Shown here in pieces: positions 47,480 to 55,972 of a stretch of 64,000 nt of DNA. Position numbers and translations under genes: made by a program. Origin of the DNA: CAVTJL01 sp963828215 (GTDB lineage: Bacteria > Pseudomonadota > Alphaproteobacteria > Geminicoccales > Geminicoccaceae); the NCBI GenBank assembly GCA_963828215.1, contig CAWHFO010000060.1, positions 496,001-560,000 on the forward strand, in the 5' to 3' direction. Positions within the stretch are counted from its first letter, which is position 1; every line of letters starts with the position of its first letter. The notes beneath the pieces were generated by a model, which saw only the letters and a program-made list of their open reading frames with translations, made no database searches and was not told the origin of the DNA.

Positions 47480-48247
47480 ATGAGCAAGGGCGACACCATT
47501 CCGGCGGCCAGGACGCCGGCTTCCCCGGGCATCGACGGCGAGGAGCTCCGCAAGTTCCAGCGCCTGGGGGAGCGCTGGTGGGATCCCGACGGGCCGATGC
47601 GCCCGCTCCACCGGCTCAATCCGGTCCGTCTCCGCTACATCGTCGACCGGGCCGGCGAGCGGCTCGGCCGCCCGGAGGGCGGCCCGCCGCTGGCCGGCCG
47701 GCGGGTCCTCGACGTCGGCTGCGGCGGGGGCCTTCTGGCCGAGCCCCTGGCCCGGCTCGGCGCCGCCGTCACCGGCATCGAGCCCGAGCCCGGCAGCCTC
47801 GAGGTCGCCCGCCGCCACGCCGCCCTGGCCGGCCTGGACATCGCCTACGAGGCCCTGCCGGTGGAGGACCTGGTGGCTGCCGGGCGGTGCTTCGACCTCG
47901 TCCTGGCGCTCGAGGTGGTCGAGCACGTTCCGGAGCCCGCCGAGCTCGTCCGCTGGCTCGCCCTGGCGACCCGCCCGGGCGGCCTCGTCGTCCTGGCCAC
48001 CCTGAGCCGCACCGCCAAGGCCTATGCGATGGCCATCCTGGGTGCCGAGTATCTCCTGCGCTGGCTGCCCCCCGGCACCCATGCCTGGCGACGCTTCCTC
48101 CGCCCGTCCGAGCTCGCCCGCCACTGCCGCGCGGCCGGCCTGCGCGTCGTCGACGTACAGGGCGTCGCCTGGGACCCCGCCCGCGACGGCTTCCGCCCGA
48201 CCCGCGACCCTTCGGTCAACTACATGATGACGGCGGTCCGGGACTGA
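47480..48247 (+). CDS. ubiG: 3-demethylubiquinol / polyprenyl-dihydroxybenzoate O-methyltransferase
   Basis: UbiG methylates two hydroxyls during ubiquinone synthesis. The 255-residue protein shows ELRKFQRLGERWWDPDGPM (family N-terminus), the SAM loop VLDVGCGGGLLAEPLARLGA, ALEVVEHVPEP and the late motifs LSRTAKAYAMAILGAEYLL and RFLRPSEL. The ATG at 47480 (MSKGDTIP) is preferred; an in-frame ATG at 47465 is possible. It is divergent from lysC with 77 bases between, which must hold both promoters. Confidence 0.95.
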   Translation: MSKGDTIPAARTPASPGIDGEELRKFQRLGERWWDPDGPMRPLHRLNPVRLRYIVDRAGERLGRPEGGPPLAGRRVLDVGCGGGLLAEPLARLGAAVTGIEPEPGSLEVARRHAALAGLDIAYEALPVEDLVAAGRCFDLVLALEVVEHVPEPAELVRWLALATRPGGLVVLATLSRTAKAYAMAILGAEYLLRWLPPGTHAWRRFLRPSELARHCRAAGLRVVDVQGVAWDPARDGFRPTRDPSVNYMMTAVRD

Positions 48248-48400
48248 CGCCACCGGCCGTCTCGCCACCTGCGCAGAGCCTCGACGAGTCGCTCGCCGGT
48301 ATCATGGCAACAGACTGGCCCGGTGGTATTGACGGAGAATGGACGTTCCTCGTCGACCGGTTCCGGGGGCATGGTCAGGGCCAATCTCGGAGTTGCGCCT

Positions 48401-49024
48401 ATGTATGTGCCGCCTGCATTTCGTGAGGATGACCTGGCCGCCCTGCACGGGATCATGCGGGAGGCGCGTCTGGCGAGCCTCGTCACCGCGACCGCCGAGG
48501 GGTTGGTCGCGACGCCCCTGCCGCTTTTCCTGGCGCCGGAGGAAGGCCGGTACGGCACGCTCCACGGCCATGTGGCCCGCGCGAACCCGCAATGGACGCA
48601 GCCGCCCACAGGCGACGCCATGGCCATGTTCATGGGGCCGGATGCCTATGTCAGCCCTTCCTGGTATCCATCGAAACGGGAGCACCAGAAGGTCGTGCCG
48701 ACCTGGAACTACGTTGCCGTTCACGCCTACGGCCCGGTCGAGTTCTTCGAGGATCCGGACCGCCTGCTCGAGCTCGTCACGCGGCTGACCGACCTGCACG
48801 AGCGATCCGGCGCCGAGCCCTGGGCCGTGACCGATGCGCCGGCGGCCTTCATTCAGGCACAGCTCAAGGGGATCGTCGGCCTGCGCCTGCCGATCGGGCG
48901 CCTCGAGGGCAAGCGCAAGCTGAGCCAGAACCGGAGCGCCGCCGATCGGGCGGGCGTGGCCGCCGGGCTCGGGGCGAGCGACCGGGCCTCCGATCGCGCC
49001 GTGGCAGAGCTGATCCCGCTCTGA
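48401..49024 (+). CDS. FMN-binding negative transcriptional regulator, PaiB type
   Basis: The 207-residue protein begins MYVPPAFREDDLAALHGIMR, the signature start of PaiB-family split-barrel proteins, and contains PLPLFLAPEEGRYGTLHGHV, PDAYVSPSWYPSKREHQKVV and PTWNYVAVHAYG. PaiB in Bacillus affects sporulation and protease genes; in proteobacteria its role is unclear and FMN or heme binding is likely. The ATG at 48401 follows a GGAG ribosome-binding site and matches the conserved start. A PLP enzyme gene follows after 63 bases and could be cotranscribed. Confidence 0.9.
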   Translation: MYVPPAFREDDLAALHGIMREARLASLVTATAEGLVATPLPLFLAPEEGRYGTLHGHVARANPQWTQPPTGDAMAMFMGPDAYVSPSWYPSKREHQKVVPTWNYVAVHAYGPVEFFEDPDRLLELVTRLTDLHERSGAEPWAVTDAPAAFIQAQLKGIVGLRLPIGRLEGKRKLSQNRSAADRAGVAAGLGASDRASDRAVAELIPL

Positions 49025-49087
49025 TCCCGCCACCGGCGGAGCCGGGCACCATCCGCCGGTCTCCACGGCCACACAGGAGAGACGATC

Positions 49088-50251
49088 ATGACGGGGCTCA
49101 GGCCCGAGACAGTGCTGGCCCAGGCCGCCGGCATCGAGGATCCCGCCACCGGCGGCGTCATCCCGCCCCTCCAGCCGAGCACGACCTTCCTGCGCGACCC
49201 CGACAACGCGTACCGCCGCGGCTTCGACTATGCCCGCGACCGCAATCCGACCTACGCGCCGGCCGAGGCCGTGCTCGCGGCGCTCGAGGGCGGGGCCGAG
49301 GCGCTGCTGTTCTCCTCCGGCATGGCGGCAGCGACGGCGGTCTTCCAGGCGCTGCGGCCCGGCGACCACCTGGTGGCGCCCGCTGTGATCTACTGGGGCC
49401 TGCGCAAGTGGCTGCTCGAGACCGCCACGTCCTGGGGACTGGAGGTGGAGCTGGTCGACACGACCGAGCCCGAGGCCGTGCGTGCCGCCCTGCGCCCCGG
49501 CCGCACGCGCCTCCTCTGGCTCGAGACGCCGGCGAACCCGACCTGGGCGGTGAGCGACATCGCTCTCCTCTCCGGCCTCGCGCACGAGGCCGGGGCCCAG
49601 GTCGCCGTCGACAACACCGTGCCCACGCCGCTGCTCACCCGGCCGCTGGAGCTCGGCGCCGACATCGTCATGCACTCCGCGACCAAATACCTGAACGGCC
49701 ACAGCGACGTGCTCGCGGGCGCGCTGGTCGCCAGGCAGGCCGACGATGAGCTCTGGTTGCGCGTCCGTGCCATCCGGCACGACCAGGGTGCCATCCTCGG
49801 CCCGTTCGAGGCGTGGCTCCTCACGCGCGGCCTGCGCACGCTCCACCTGCGCGTGCAGGCTTCCTGCGGCAACGCCATGCACCTCGCGGCCCACCTCCAG
49901 CACCATCCCGCGGTCGAGCGCGTCCTCTACCCCGGCCTGCCGACCCACAAGGGCCATACCCTAGCCGCCCGCCAGATGCGGGGCGGCTTCGGCGGGATGC
50001 TCTCGATCCTGGTCCGGGGCGGCGAGCGCGCGGCCGTCGCGACGGCCGCCAATGTCCGCCTCTGGAAGCGTGCCACCTCCCTCGGCGGCGTGGAGAGCCT
50101 CCTGGAGCATCGCGCCTCGATCGAGGGCTCGGGCTCGCCAGCACCGCCCAACCTGCTGCGGCTGTCGGCAGGGGCGGAGGACGTGGGCGACCTGATCGCG
50201 GACCTCGAGAACGCGCTCGCGGCGGCAGGCCGAGACGGAGGGCCGGGATAA
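49088..50251 (+). CDS. PLP-dependent cystathionine beta-lyase / gamma-synthase family enzyme
   Basis: This 387-residue cytosolic enzyme belongs to the Cys/Met metabolism PLP family. It has GGVIPPLQPSTTFLRDPDNA, YARDRNPTYAPAEAVLAALE, the cofactor-stacking stretch LLFSSGMAAATAVF, the PLP lysine in HSATKYLNGHSDVL, and SLGGVESLLEHRAS near the C-terminus. Such enzymes make or cleave cystathionine or related thioethers. Sequence alone does not decide between beta-lyase and gamma-elimination/synthase. The ATG at 49088 follows AGGAGAG. It sits 63 bases after the PaiB-like gene. Confidence 0.88.
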   Translation: MTGLRPETVLAQAAGIEDPATGGVIPPLQPSTTFLRDPDNAYRRGFDYARDRNPTYAPAEAVLAALEGGAEALLFSSGMAAATAVFQALRPGDHLVAPAVIYWGLRKWLLETATSWGLEVELVDTTEPEAVRAALRPGRTRLLWLETPANPTWAVSDIALLSGLAHEAGAQVAVDNTVPTPLLTRPLELGADIVMHSATKYLNGHSDVLAGALVARQADDELWLRVRAIRHDQGAILGPFEAWLLTRGLRTLHLRVQASCGNAMHLAAHLQHHPAVERVLYPGLPTHKGHTLAARQMRGGFGGMLSILVRGGERAAVATAANVRLWKRATSLGGVESLLEHRASIEGSGSPAPPNLLRLSAGAEDVGDLIADLENALAAAGRDGGPG

Positions 50252-50404
50252 CGCTGCATCGACCCTGCCGAGGAAGCGGCCGCCTCTGCGGTGCTCTCGC
50301 CTGAAGGGCGGAAGGCCGGTCTCTGCCCAACGCGACCGTTGCGGGGGCGGTCAGGAACGGCTCCTGCAGCAACTTCGACCAAGAGCGGCTGCGGAAGCCA
50401 CCTC

Positions 50405-51079
50405 TTAGGGCGAACGCTCCTCCTCACCCGCAGCCTCCCGCCGGCCGGTCGCCAGCAGAAAGAGCTCCGAGCTCTCTGCGCGGGTCGCCTTCGGCCGGAG
50501 CAGCCGGTAGCCCGTGAACCGGGTCTGCACCAGCGGCAGCAGAGCGGCCTCGGCGCCCTTGAGGAGCTTGACCAGGCAGATGCCGCCGGGCCGCAGCGCC
50601 CGGCCGGCGAAGTCCAGCACCGCCTCGGCGACGCCCTCGGCCCGCAGCCGGTCGACGGCGCGCTGGCCGGTCGAGGGGCTGGCGATGTCGCTCAGCACGA
50701 GATCGGCGGGCCCGCCCAGCCGATCCAGGATCGTCGCCTGGACGTCCGCCAGGAGAAAGTCGCCCTCGAGGATCACGGCATCGGCGACCGGCGCCATGGG
50801 CAGGAGATCGACGGCCACGACGCGGGCCCGCCGGCCGGTGGCGTACTGGGTCCAGCTGCCGGGTGCGGCCCCCAGGTCGACGACCCGGCTGCCGCGGCGG
50901 ATCAGGCCGAAGCGCTCGTCGATCTCCTGGAGCTTGAACACCGAGCGGGCGCGGAAGCCTTTGGCCTTGGCGGCGTGCACATAGCCGTCGTTGAGCTGGC
51001 GCTTCAGCCAGGCGGTGGAGCCGGCGCTCCGCCGCTTCGCCGTCTTGACCCGCACCGTGAGCCGGGTGTCCGTCACCAT
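50405..51079 (-). CDS. rlmE: 23S rRNA (uridine-2552-2'-O)-methyltransferase
   Basis: RlmE/RrmJ (FtsJ) methylates U2552 in the large subunit at a late assembly step. The 224-residue protein has the RNA-binding N-terminus (AWLKRQLNDGYVHAAKAKGF, RSVFKLQEID with the catalytic Lys), the SAM motif VVDLGAAPGSWTQYA, DLVLSDIASPSTG (catalytic Asp), LVKLLKG (Lys) and SSELFLLA (Glu), completing the K-D-K-E tetrad. It is 10 bases downstream of the Ppx/GppA gene, a frequent pair in this class. Confidence 0.94.
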   Translation of the reverse strand: MVTDTRLTVRVKTAKRRSAGSTAWLKRQLNDGYVHAAKAKGFRARSVFKLQEIDERFGLIRRGSRVVDLGAAPGSWTQYATGRRARVVAVDLLPMAPVADAVILEGDFLLADVQATILDRLGGPADLVLSDIASPSTGQRAVDRLRAEGVAEAVLDFAGRALRPGGICLVKLLKGAEAALLPLVQTRFTGYRLLRPKATRAESSELFLLATGRREAAGEEERSP

Positions 51080-51089
51080 GCGGCTGGCG

Positions 51090-52148
51090 CTACCCGAAGG
51101 CCGGCCCGTCGGCCAGCGCCCGGCTGAGCGACCAGCCCATGAGCGTGCTGAGGATGCCCTCGCGGACGCCGCGGTCGGCGACCCTCAGCCATTCGACCGG
51201 CCAGCGGCGATGCACGGCGTCGAGGATGGCGCAGCCGGCGACGATGAGGTCGGCGCGGCCGTGGCCGATGCAGGGATGCGCGGCCCGGGCGGCATCGTCG
51301 AGCGCGCGCAGCCGCTCCGAGACCTCCTGCACGTCCGCGAAGCGCATCGCCAGCCCGTCGACCTTGCGGCGGTCGTAGCGGCGCAGCCCGAGATGAACGG
51401 CCGCGAGCGTCGTCACGGTGCCGGACGTCCCGAGCATCTGCAGGCCGAGCGGCGTGCCGCAGGCCGCCGCGGCAGGCAGGCGGCCGGGCCCCTGGCCGGC
51501 CTCCCGCTCGAGCTGGCCGGACACCTGGTCGACCATCCGCCCGTAGGCCACGCCGTCGACGGCATCGGCGAAGGTCTCGGAGAGGGTGACGACGCCGAGC
51601 GGCAGCGAGATGGCGGAGCCCGGCTCCTCGCCTTCCCGCGTCGTGCCGCGGTCGAGCCACAGGATCTCGGTGCTGCCGCCGCCGATGTCGACCATCATGA
51701 TCTGATCGGCCTCGGGGTCGGCGAGCGGCAGGCAGCCCAGCATCGCCAGGCGCGCCTCCTCCTCCTGCCCCAGCACCTCGAGCACGAGCCCGGTCACGCG
51801 TCGGACCCGGCGGATGAAGTCGGCGCCGTTGGTGGCGCGCCGGCAGGCCTCGGTGGCGACGCAGCGGGCGCCCGCGACCCGATGCCGGGCGATGATCCGG
51901 GCACAGATCTTGAGGGCGGCCAGGGTCCGGGCCATCGCCGGGTCGCTCAGCCGGTTGGTCCGTGCCAGACCCTCGCCGAGCCGGACGATGCGCGAGAAGC
52001 TGTCGACGATCGCGAGGCCGTCCTCGGTGATCTCGGCGACCAGCAGGCGGCAATTGTTCGTTCCGAGATCGAGCGCCGCCAGACGGCTGCCCGGGCCCAG
52101 CCCCGCGGCCGACAGGTCGATCAGGGTCTCGGCGACGAGCAAGTCCAT
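51090..52148 (-). CDS. Ppx/GppA family phosphatase
   Basis: The 352-residue protein has the actin-like ATPase fold of exopolyphosphatase/guanosine pentaphosphatase: LAALDLGTNNCRLLVAE (phosphate 1), MMVDIGGGSTEILWLD (phosphate 2), LGTSGTVTTLAAVHLGL and RVADRGVREGILSTLM. These enzymes degrade polyphosphate or pppGpp. It is the short form without the C-terminal HD domain of E. coli Ppx. The ATG at 52148 is chosen because upstream in-frame sequence contains non-coding composition. It is likely cotranscribed with rlmE and divergent from the CDGSH gene. Confidence 0.9.
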   Translation of the reverse strand: MDLLVAETLIDLSAAGLGPGSRLAALDLGTNNCRLLVAEITEDGLAIVDSFSRIVRLGEGLARTNRLSDPAMARTLAALKICARIIARHRVAGARCVATEACRRATNGADFIRRVRRVTGLVLEVLGQEEEARLAMLGCLPLADPEADQIMMVDIGGGSTEILWLDRGTTREGEEPGSAISLPLGVVTLSETFADAVDGVAYGRMVDQVSGQLEREAGQGPGRLPAAAACGTPLGLQMLGTSGTVTTLAAVHLGLRRYDRRKVDGLAMRFADVQEVSERLRALDDAARAAHPCIGHGRADLIVAGCAILDAVHRRWPVEWLRVADRGVREGILSTLMGWSLSRALADGPAFG

Positions 52149-52338
52149 GACGGTTGTCGGTGAGCGCTGTGTCGGTTGGAGGACGATGAGGGGATAGTAA
52201 TGAAGGGACGGTTGCACGCAAGCATCAGGCACGGGCCGACCGCCCGGCCGGCCCTTGCCGGGACAGCCGGCGGTTGGTAACCCCTTGCGCGAGCGTCGGT
52301 GCCGCCCGGCAGGGCGCCTGCACCCGGAGAGCGCGCGG

Positions 52339-52578
52339 ATGACGGAGCCGGTCGTGGCGCAGAAGGCGCCGTTCAGGACAGAGGTGGCGGCCGGCCGGGC
52401 CTCCTGGTGGTGCGCCTGCGGCCGAAGCGCCCGACGGCCCTTCTGCGACGGCTCCCACCAGGGGACCAGCCTCACGCCCGTCGAGCACGAGGCCGGGCAG
52501 GACGGCGCTCTCTTCTTCTGCGGCTGCGAGCACGCCGGAGGCCCGCCGCTGTGCGACGGCAGCCACGCGGCGCTCTGA
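52339..52578 (+). CDS. Dual CDGSH iron-sulfur domain protein
   Basis: The 79-residue protein contains two CDGSH [2Fe-2S] sites: C25-x-C27...C36-D-G-S-H40 (CACGRSARRPFCDGSH) and C61-x-C63...C72-D-G-S-H76 (CGCEHAGGPPLCDGSH). Each binds a cluster with three Cys and one His, as in mitoNEET-like and MiNT-type proteins that carry electrons or transfer clusters. The ATG at 52339 gives the conserved short N-terminus. The stop overlaps the proposed CTG start of the lipoprotein gene. Confidence 0.92.
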   Translation: MTEPVVAQKAPFRTEVAAGRASWWCACGRSARRPFCDGSHQGTSLTPVEHEAGQDGALFFCGCEHAGGPPLCDGSHAAL

Positions 52579-53099
52579 GGCGCTACCGGGGGCTGGCCGG
52601 TCTCGCGGGGCTGGCGCTTCCGGCCCTGCTCGCCGCCTGCGCCTCGAAGGCGCCGCCTCCGCCCTGCCCCCGGCCGGGCATCGTCGATCGCCTGTCGACC
52701 AACACCGAGTACAAGCCCGGTGCCGCCGAGGAGCCCGCCTCCATCCGGTTCCGCTCGGCGCTCGTCGGCTTCAGCGGCGGCTGCAGCTACTCGGGCGGCG
52801 ACGTCGACCTGAAGCTCAATGTCGATCTCTCGGCGACGCCCGGCCCGGGCTTCGCTGGCGGCCCGATGACGGTCCCCTACTTCGTCGCCGTCGCCGACCC
52901 CAAGGGCACGATCATCTCCAAGCAGGTCTTCAGCGTCGACGTGCCGGAGGGCCCCGGCCGGGGTCCGGTCTTCGTGCGCGACGCCCTCCAGCAGACGATC
53001 AAGGGGGTGACGCCCGCCCTAGGGCCGAGCTACCGTGTCTATCTCGGTCTCGACCTGCCCGAAAGCGAGGCCATGAAGCGGCTCGACGAGAGGCCCTAG
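52575..53099 (+). CDS. Lipoprotein of unknown function with apparent CTG start
   Basis: In this frame a lipoprotein signal is evident: basic RRYR, hydrophobic GLAGLAGLALPA, lipobox LLAAC. The mature part (about 150 residues, SKAPPPPCPRPGIVDRLS onward) has VGFSGGCSYSGGDVDLKLNV and ends QQTIKGVTPALGPSYRVYLG, resembling an uncharacterised alphaproteobacterial lipoprotein group. No ATG, GTG or TTG lies in frame before the signal; the first usable codon is CTG at 52575, overlapping the CDGSH stop (CTGA), where ATGA would be expected. Either CTG is used or the base is an error. Probably cotranscribed with the CDGSH gene and anchored in the envelope. Confidence 0.7.
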   Translation: MRRYRGLAGLAGLALPALLAACASKAPPPPCPRPGIVDRLSTNTEYKPGAAEEPASIRFRSALVGFSGGCSYSGGDVDLKLNVDLSATPGPGFAGGPMTVPYFVAVADPKGTIISKQVFSVDVPEGPGRGPVFVRDALQQTIKGVTPALGPSYRVYLGLDLPESEAMKRLDERP

Positions 53100-53197
53100 C
53101 CCGATCGCGCCGGCCTCGTGCGGGCCGAAGGCCGGCGGGGGACAGGGCACGGCTCGGGCAGGCCGAACGCCCGCAGGCGGAGGGAGGACTCCCAGGG

Positions 53198-54367
53198 ATG
53201 CGCATCGTCGAGATCCGCGAGGCCGCCGCCCCGATCGCCTCGGCGATCCGCAACGCCTTCATCGACTTCAGCCGGATGACCTGCAGCATCTGCGCGGTCG
53301 TCACCGACGTGGTGCAGGGCGGCCGGCCGGTCACGGGTTTCGGCTTCAGCTCGAACGGCCGCTACGCCGCGGGCGCCATCCTCCGCGAGCGGCTGATCCC
53401 GAGAGTCCTGGAGGCGCCGCCCGACGAGCTTTTGGACGCCGCGACAGGCGGGCTCGATCCCGAGCGGATCTGGGCCGCTGCGATGCGGAACGAGAAGCCG
53501 GGCGGGCACGGCGAGCGCTCGGTCGCCATGGGTGTCCTCGACATGGCGGTCTGGGACGCTCTCGCCAAGATCGAGCGGAAGCCGCTCTGGCGGCTCCTGG
53601 CCGACCGCTACCGGGAGGGCGTCGCCGACGAGCGCGTCTGGGTCTATGCCGCGGGCGGCTACTATTATCCGGGCAAGGGCCTGGACGCCCTCCAGGACGA
53701 GATGCGCGGCTACCTGGACCTCGGCTATCGCGAGGTGAAGATGAAGATCGGGGGGGCTCCCCTCGACGAGGATCTTCGCCGCCTGGACGCCGTGATCGAT
53801 GTCGTGGGCGACCCGAAGCGCGTCGCGGTCGACGCCAATGGCCGCTTCGATCCCGACACCGCCATCGCCTACGCCCGGGCACTCGAGCCCTACGGCCTGC
53901 TTTGGTACGAGGAGGCGGGCGACCCGCTGGACTACGCGCTCCAGGCGGGGCTCGCCCCCCACTACGGCCCACCCATGGCGACCGGCGAGAACCTGTTCTC
54001 GATGCAGGATGCCCGCAACCTGATCCGCTACGGCGGCATGCGCCCCGACCGGGATTTCTTGCAGTTCGACTGCGCGCTCTCTTACGGCCTCGTCGAATAT
54101 CGGCGCACGCTCGCCATGCTCGAGGCCCATGGCTGGTCCACGCGCCGCGTCGTCCCGCATGGCGGCCACCAGATGTCGCTCAACATCGCGGCCGGCCTGC
54201 ATCTGGGCGGCAACGAGAGCTATCCCGGCATCTTCCAGCCCTTCGGCGGCTTCTGCGACGACATCCGGGTCGAGGACGGGCAGGTCCGGCCCCACGACAC
54301 GCCCGGCATCGGCATCGAGCGCAAGGCCGGTCTCCGTGGGGTGCTCCTGGAGCAGCTCGGCGTCTGA
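53198..54367 (+). CDS. tarD: D(-)-tartrate dehydratase, enolase superfamily
   Basis: The 389-residue protein follows the Bradyrhizobium D-tartrate dehydratase closely along its length: IRNAFIDFSRMT, RNEKPGGHGERSVAMG, VYAAGGYYYPGKGLD, the base pair KMKIGG (Lys181/Lys183), metal ligands VDANGRFD (Asp212), YEEAGDPLDYALQ (Glu238/239) and ATGENLFS (Glu264), and catalytic RRVVPHGGHQMSLNIAAGL (His321). The enzyme dehydrates D-tartrate to oxaloacetate with Mg2+. The ATG at 53198 follows GGGAGG with usual family start. It is a single gene followed by a hairpin; no tartrate transporter is adjacent. Confidence 0.9.
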   Translation: MRIVEIREAAAPIASAIRNAFIDFSRMTCSICAVVTDVVQGGRPVTGFGFSSNGRYAAGAILRERLIPRVLEAPPDELLDAATGGLDPERIWAAAMRNEKPGGHGERSVAMGVLDMAVWDALAKIERKPLWRLLADRYREGVADERVWVYAAGGYYYPGKGLDALQDEMRGYLDLGYREVKMKIGGAPLDEDLRRLDAVIDVVGDPKRVAVDANGRFDPDTAIAYARALEPYGLLWYEEAGDPLDYALQAGLAPHYGPPMATGENLFSMQDARNLIRYGGMRPDRDFLQFDCALSYGLVEYRRTLAMLEAHGWSTRRVVPHGGHQMSLNIAAGLHLGGNESYPGIFQPFGGFCDDIRVEDGQVRPHDTPGIGIERKAGLRGVLLEQLGV

Positions 54368-54781
54368 GTCCGTCGGCGCGGGCCACGGCCACCCTTCCAA
54401 GAGCCGGCCGTGGCGGAGATCCGCCGGCAGGCCCCGGCCGCCTCCCTATGTCGGGATCTGCGGAGGCATGGCGACCGGCCCTGACGGCGGCTCGGGACGG
54501 CCACGGGAAATCTGTCGCCGGTGCGCGTAGCATCGTATACACCTATGGGCTAGGAGAGGCCTGGAGAGTGGCTCGCCTTCGGATAGCCGCGGGCGCGGGC
54601 TGGCGAGGGCGCGACAGGACAGGCTCGGCGATCGACAGCGGTCGCTACGAGGTGCCGTCCGGAGAGGCGGCGCGTCGGCGGGGTATAGAAACTCGCGGCG
54701 GTGCCTTCGGGGCGGCACATGCGTCACGCGTGCCGCCTGCCGCTTCGATGGGCTCCGGCGGCGCCGTCTGGGGAGGTGTCG
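54368..54781. other. Intergenic region between tarD and the RDD gene
   Basis: These 414 bases begin with a hairpin (54382-54414) and end with a strong GGGAGG ribosome-binding site (54771-54776) for the RDD gene. In between I found no convincing gene or RNA. Confidence 0.5.
54382..54414 (+). terminator. Hairpin after tarD
   Basis: A perfect 9-bp inverted repeat GCCACGGCC / GGCCGTGGC with a 15-base loop starts 14 bases after the tarD stop. No T-tract follows, so it would be a hairpin-only terminator or a block to exonucleases. Confidence 0.45.
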
Positions 54782-55912
54782 ATGGGCCGTCCGGCCGTGG
54801 AGCATCGAGCCGGCCCCGGCGTCGCGGATCGGCCGCCGGCGGCGGGAGCTCGGCCCATGCCGGGCCGCGGCCCCTATCTGGTGGCCCTGCTGCTGGCCCT
54901 TCTGGGGCTCGGCGCCGGGGCGCTGCTGGTCCTGACCCAGAACGGTGCCATCGCCGGGCGGGTCGTTCGGGTCGTGGTGCCGGGCGACGTGGTGCTGGCC
55001 CTCGGCGAGCCGGGCACCTGGACGGTCTTCCACGAGCCGCGGAGCGTCCTGAACGGGCACCTCTATCAGTCGCCGACCGTCGACGGGCTCGTGATCCGCG
55101 TCACGGCGGCGGCCGGAGGCCCGCCGCTGGCGATCGCCATCCCGCCCGTGGCGTCCCGATTCGCCCTTCACGGTCACGCCGGCGTCGCGATCCTGCAGGT
55201 GAGGATACCCGGCCCGGGCCTCTACCGGCTTCATGCCCGCTACCCCGACCACCGCCCCGGCCCGGAGGCGGTTCTGGCGATCGCGCACGGCTTGGTCGGC
55301 GCGGTCTTTCTCCTCACGCTGTCCGGCATCGGCATCGGCGCTCTGGGCGTAGGCTCCGGCGTGGCCCTCGGGACGAGAACCCTGCTCCGCCGCCGGGCCA
55401 GCCGCGATGGCCTCCGGCTCGCCGGCGATGTCGGCGCGGGCGCGGGGGAGGCGCGGACCCTGGTCGGCACGGGCGTCGGCGTCCGGGCCGTCGCCACGAT
55501 CCTCGATCTGCCCGTGCTCCTCGTCCTGCTCTATCTGGTCGCGATCGTCAGCGGCTGCGCCACCGCCGGCGGATTCGATCTCACGGGGCCGCCGCTCCTC
55601 CTCGGCCTCCTCGTCCTTCTGGCCTACTACGTCCTCATGGAGGCTTGGCTCGGCGCCACGCTGGGCAAGCTTCTCGTCGGGCTCTGGGTGGTCACCGGGG
55701 CCGGAGCGCCGATCGGCGCGAGGAGAGCCCTGGTCCGCACGGTCCTCCGCATCGTCGATGGCCTCTTTTTCTATGTCGTGGCGGCCCTGCTCGTCTGGCG
55801 GTCGCCCAGGCGCCAGCGTCTCGGCGACCGCGTCGCCGGAACCCTGGTGGTGCGCCGGGAAGCCGGAGAAGGCATCCGGCGCCGGATGGAGCCGGCTGAG
55901 CGGGCTCCGTGA
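54782..55912 (+). CDS. RDD family membrane protein
   Basis: The 376-residue inner-membrane protein has an N-terminal span (PYLVALLLALLGLGAGALLV), a periplasmic beta-rich region (about 75-185), a second span (AVFLLTLSGIGIGALGVGSG), and a C-terminal RDD domain (about 245-365) with ATILDLPVLLVLLY, LGATLGKLLVGL and LVWRSPRRQRLGDRVAGTLV. RDD proteins are multi-span proteins of unclear transport or insertase-like function. The ATG at 54782 has GGGAGG five bases upstream; an in-frame ATG at 54701 lacks one. The long periplasmic N-terminal extension is not typical. Confidence 0.78.
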   Translation: MGRPAVEHRAGPGVADRPPAAGARPMPGRGPYLVALLLALLGLGAGALLVLTQNGAIAGRVVRVVVPGDVVLALGEPGTWTVFHEPRSVLNGHLYQSPTVDGLVIRVTAAAGGPPLAIAIPPVASRFALHGHAGVAILQVRIPGPGLYRLHARYPDHRPGPEAVLAIAHGLVGAVFLLTLSGIGIGALGVGSGVALGTRTLLRRRASRDGLRLAGDVGAGAGEARTLVGTGVGVRAVATILDLPVLLVLLYLVAIVSGCATAGGFDLTGPPLLLGLLVLLAYYVLMEAWLGATLGKLLVGLWVVTGAGAPIGARRALVRTVLRIVDGLFFYVVAALLVWRSPRRQRLGDRVAGTLVVRREAGEGIRRRMEPAERAP

Positions 55913-55940
55913 GCTGCGCGGCCGCTCCCGACGGCTCTCC

Positions 55941-55962
55941 CCGCCCGCTGCGGCCCGGGCGG
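55941..55962. terminator. Hairpin between convergent RDD and DUF4396 genes
   Basis: A perfect 7-bp inverted repeat CCGCCCG / CGGGCGG with an 8-base loop lies between the stop codons of the two convergent genes (55912 and 55973). It could serve both strands. No T-tract is present. Confidence 0.4.
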
Positions 55963-55972
55963 TGAGGCGTGC

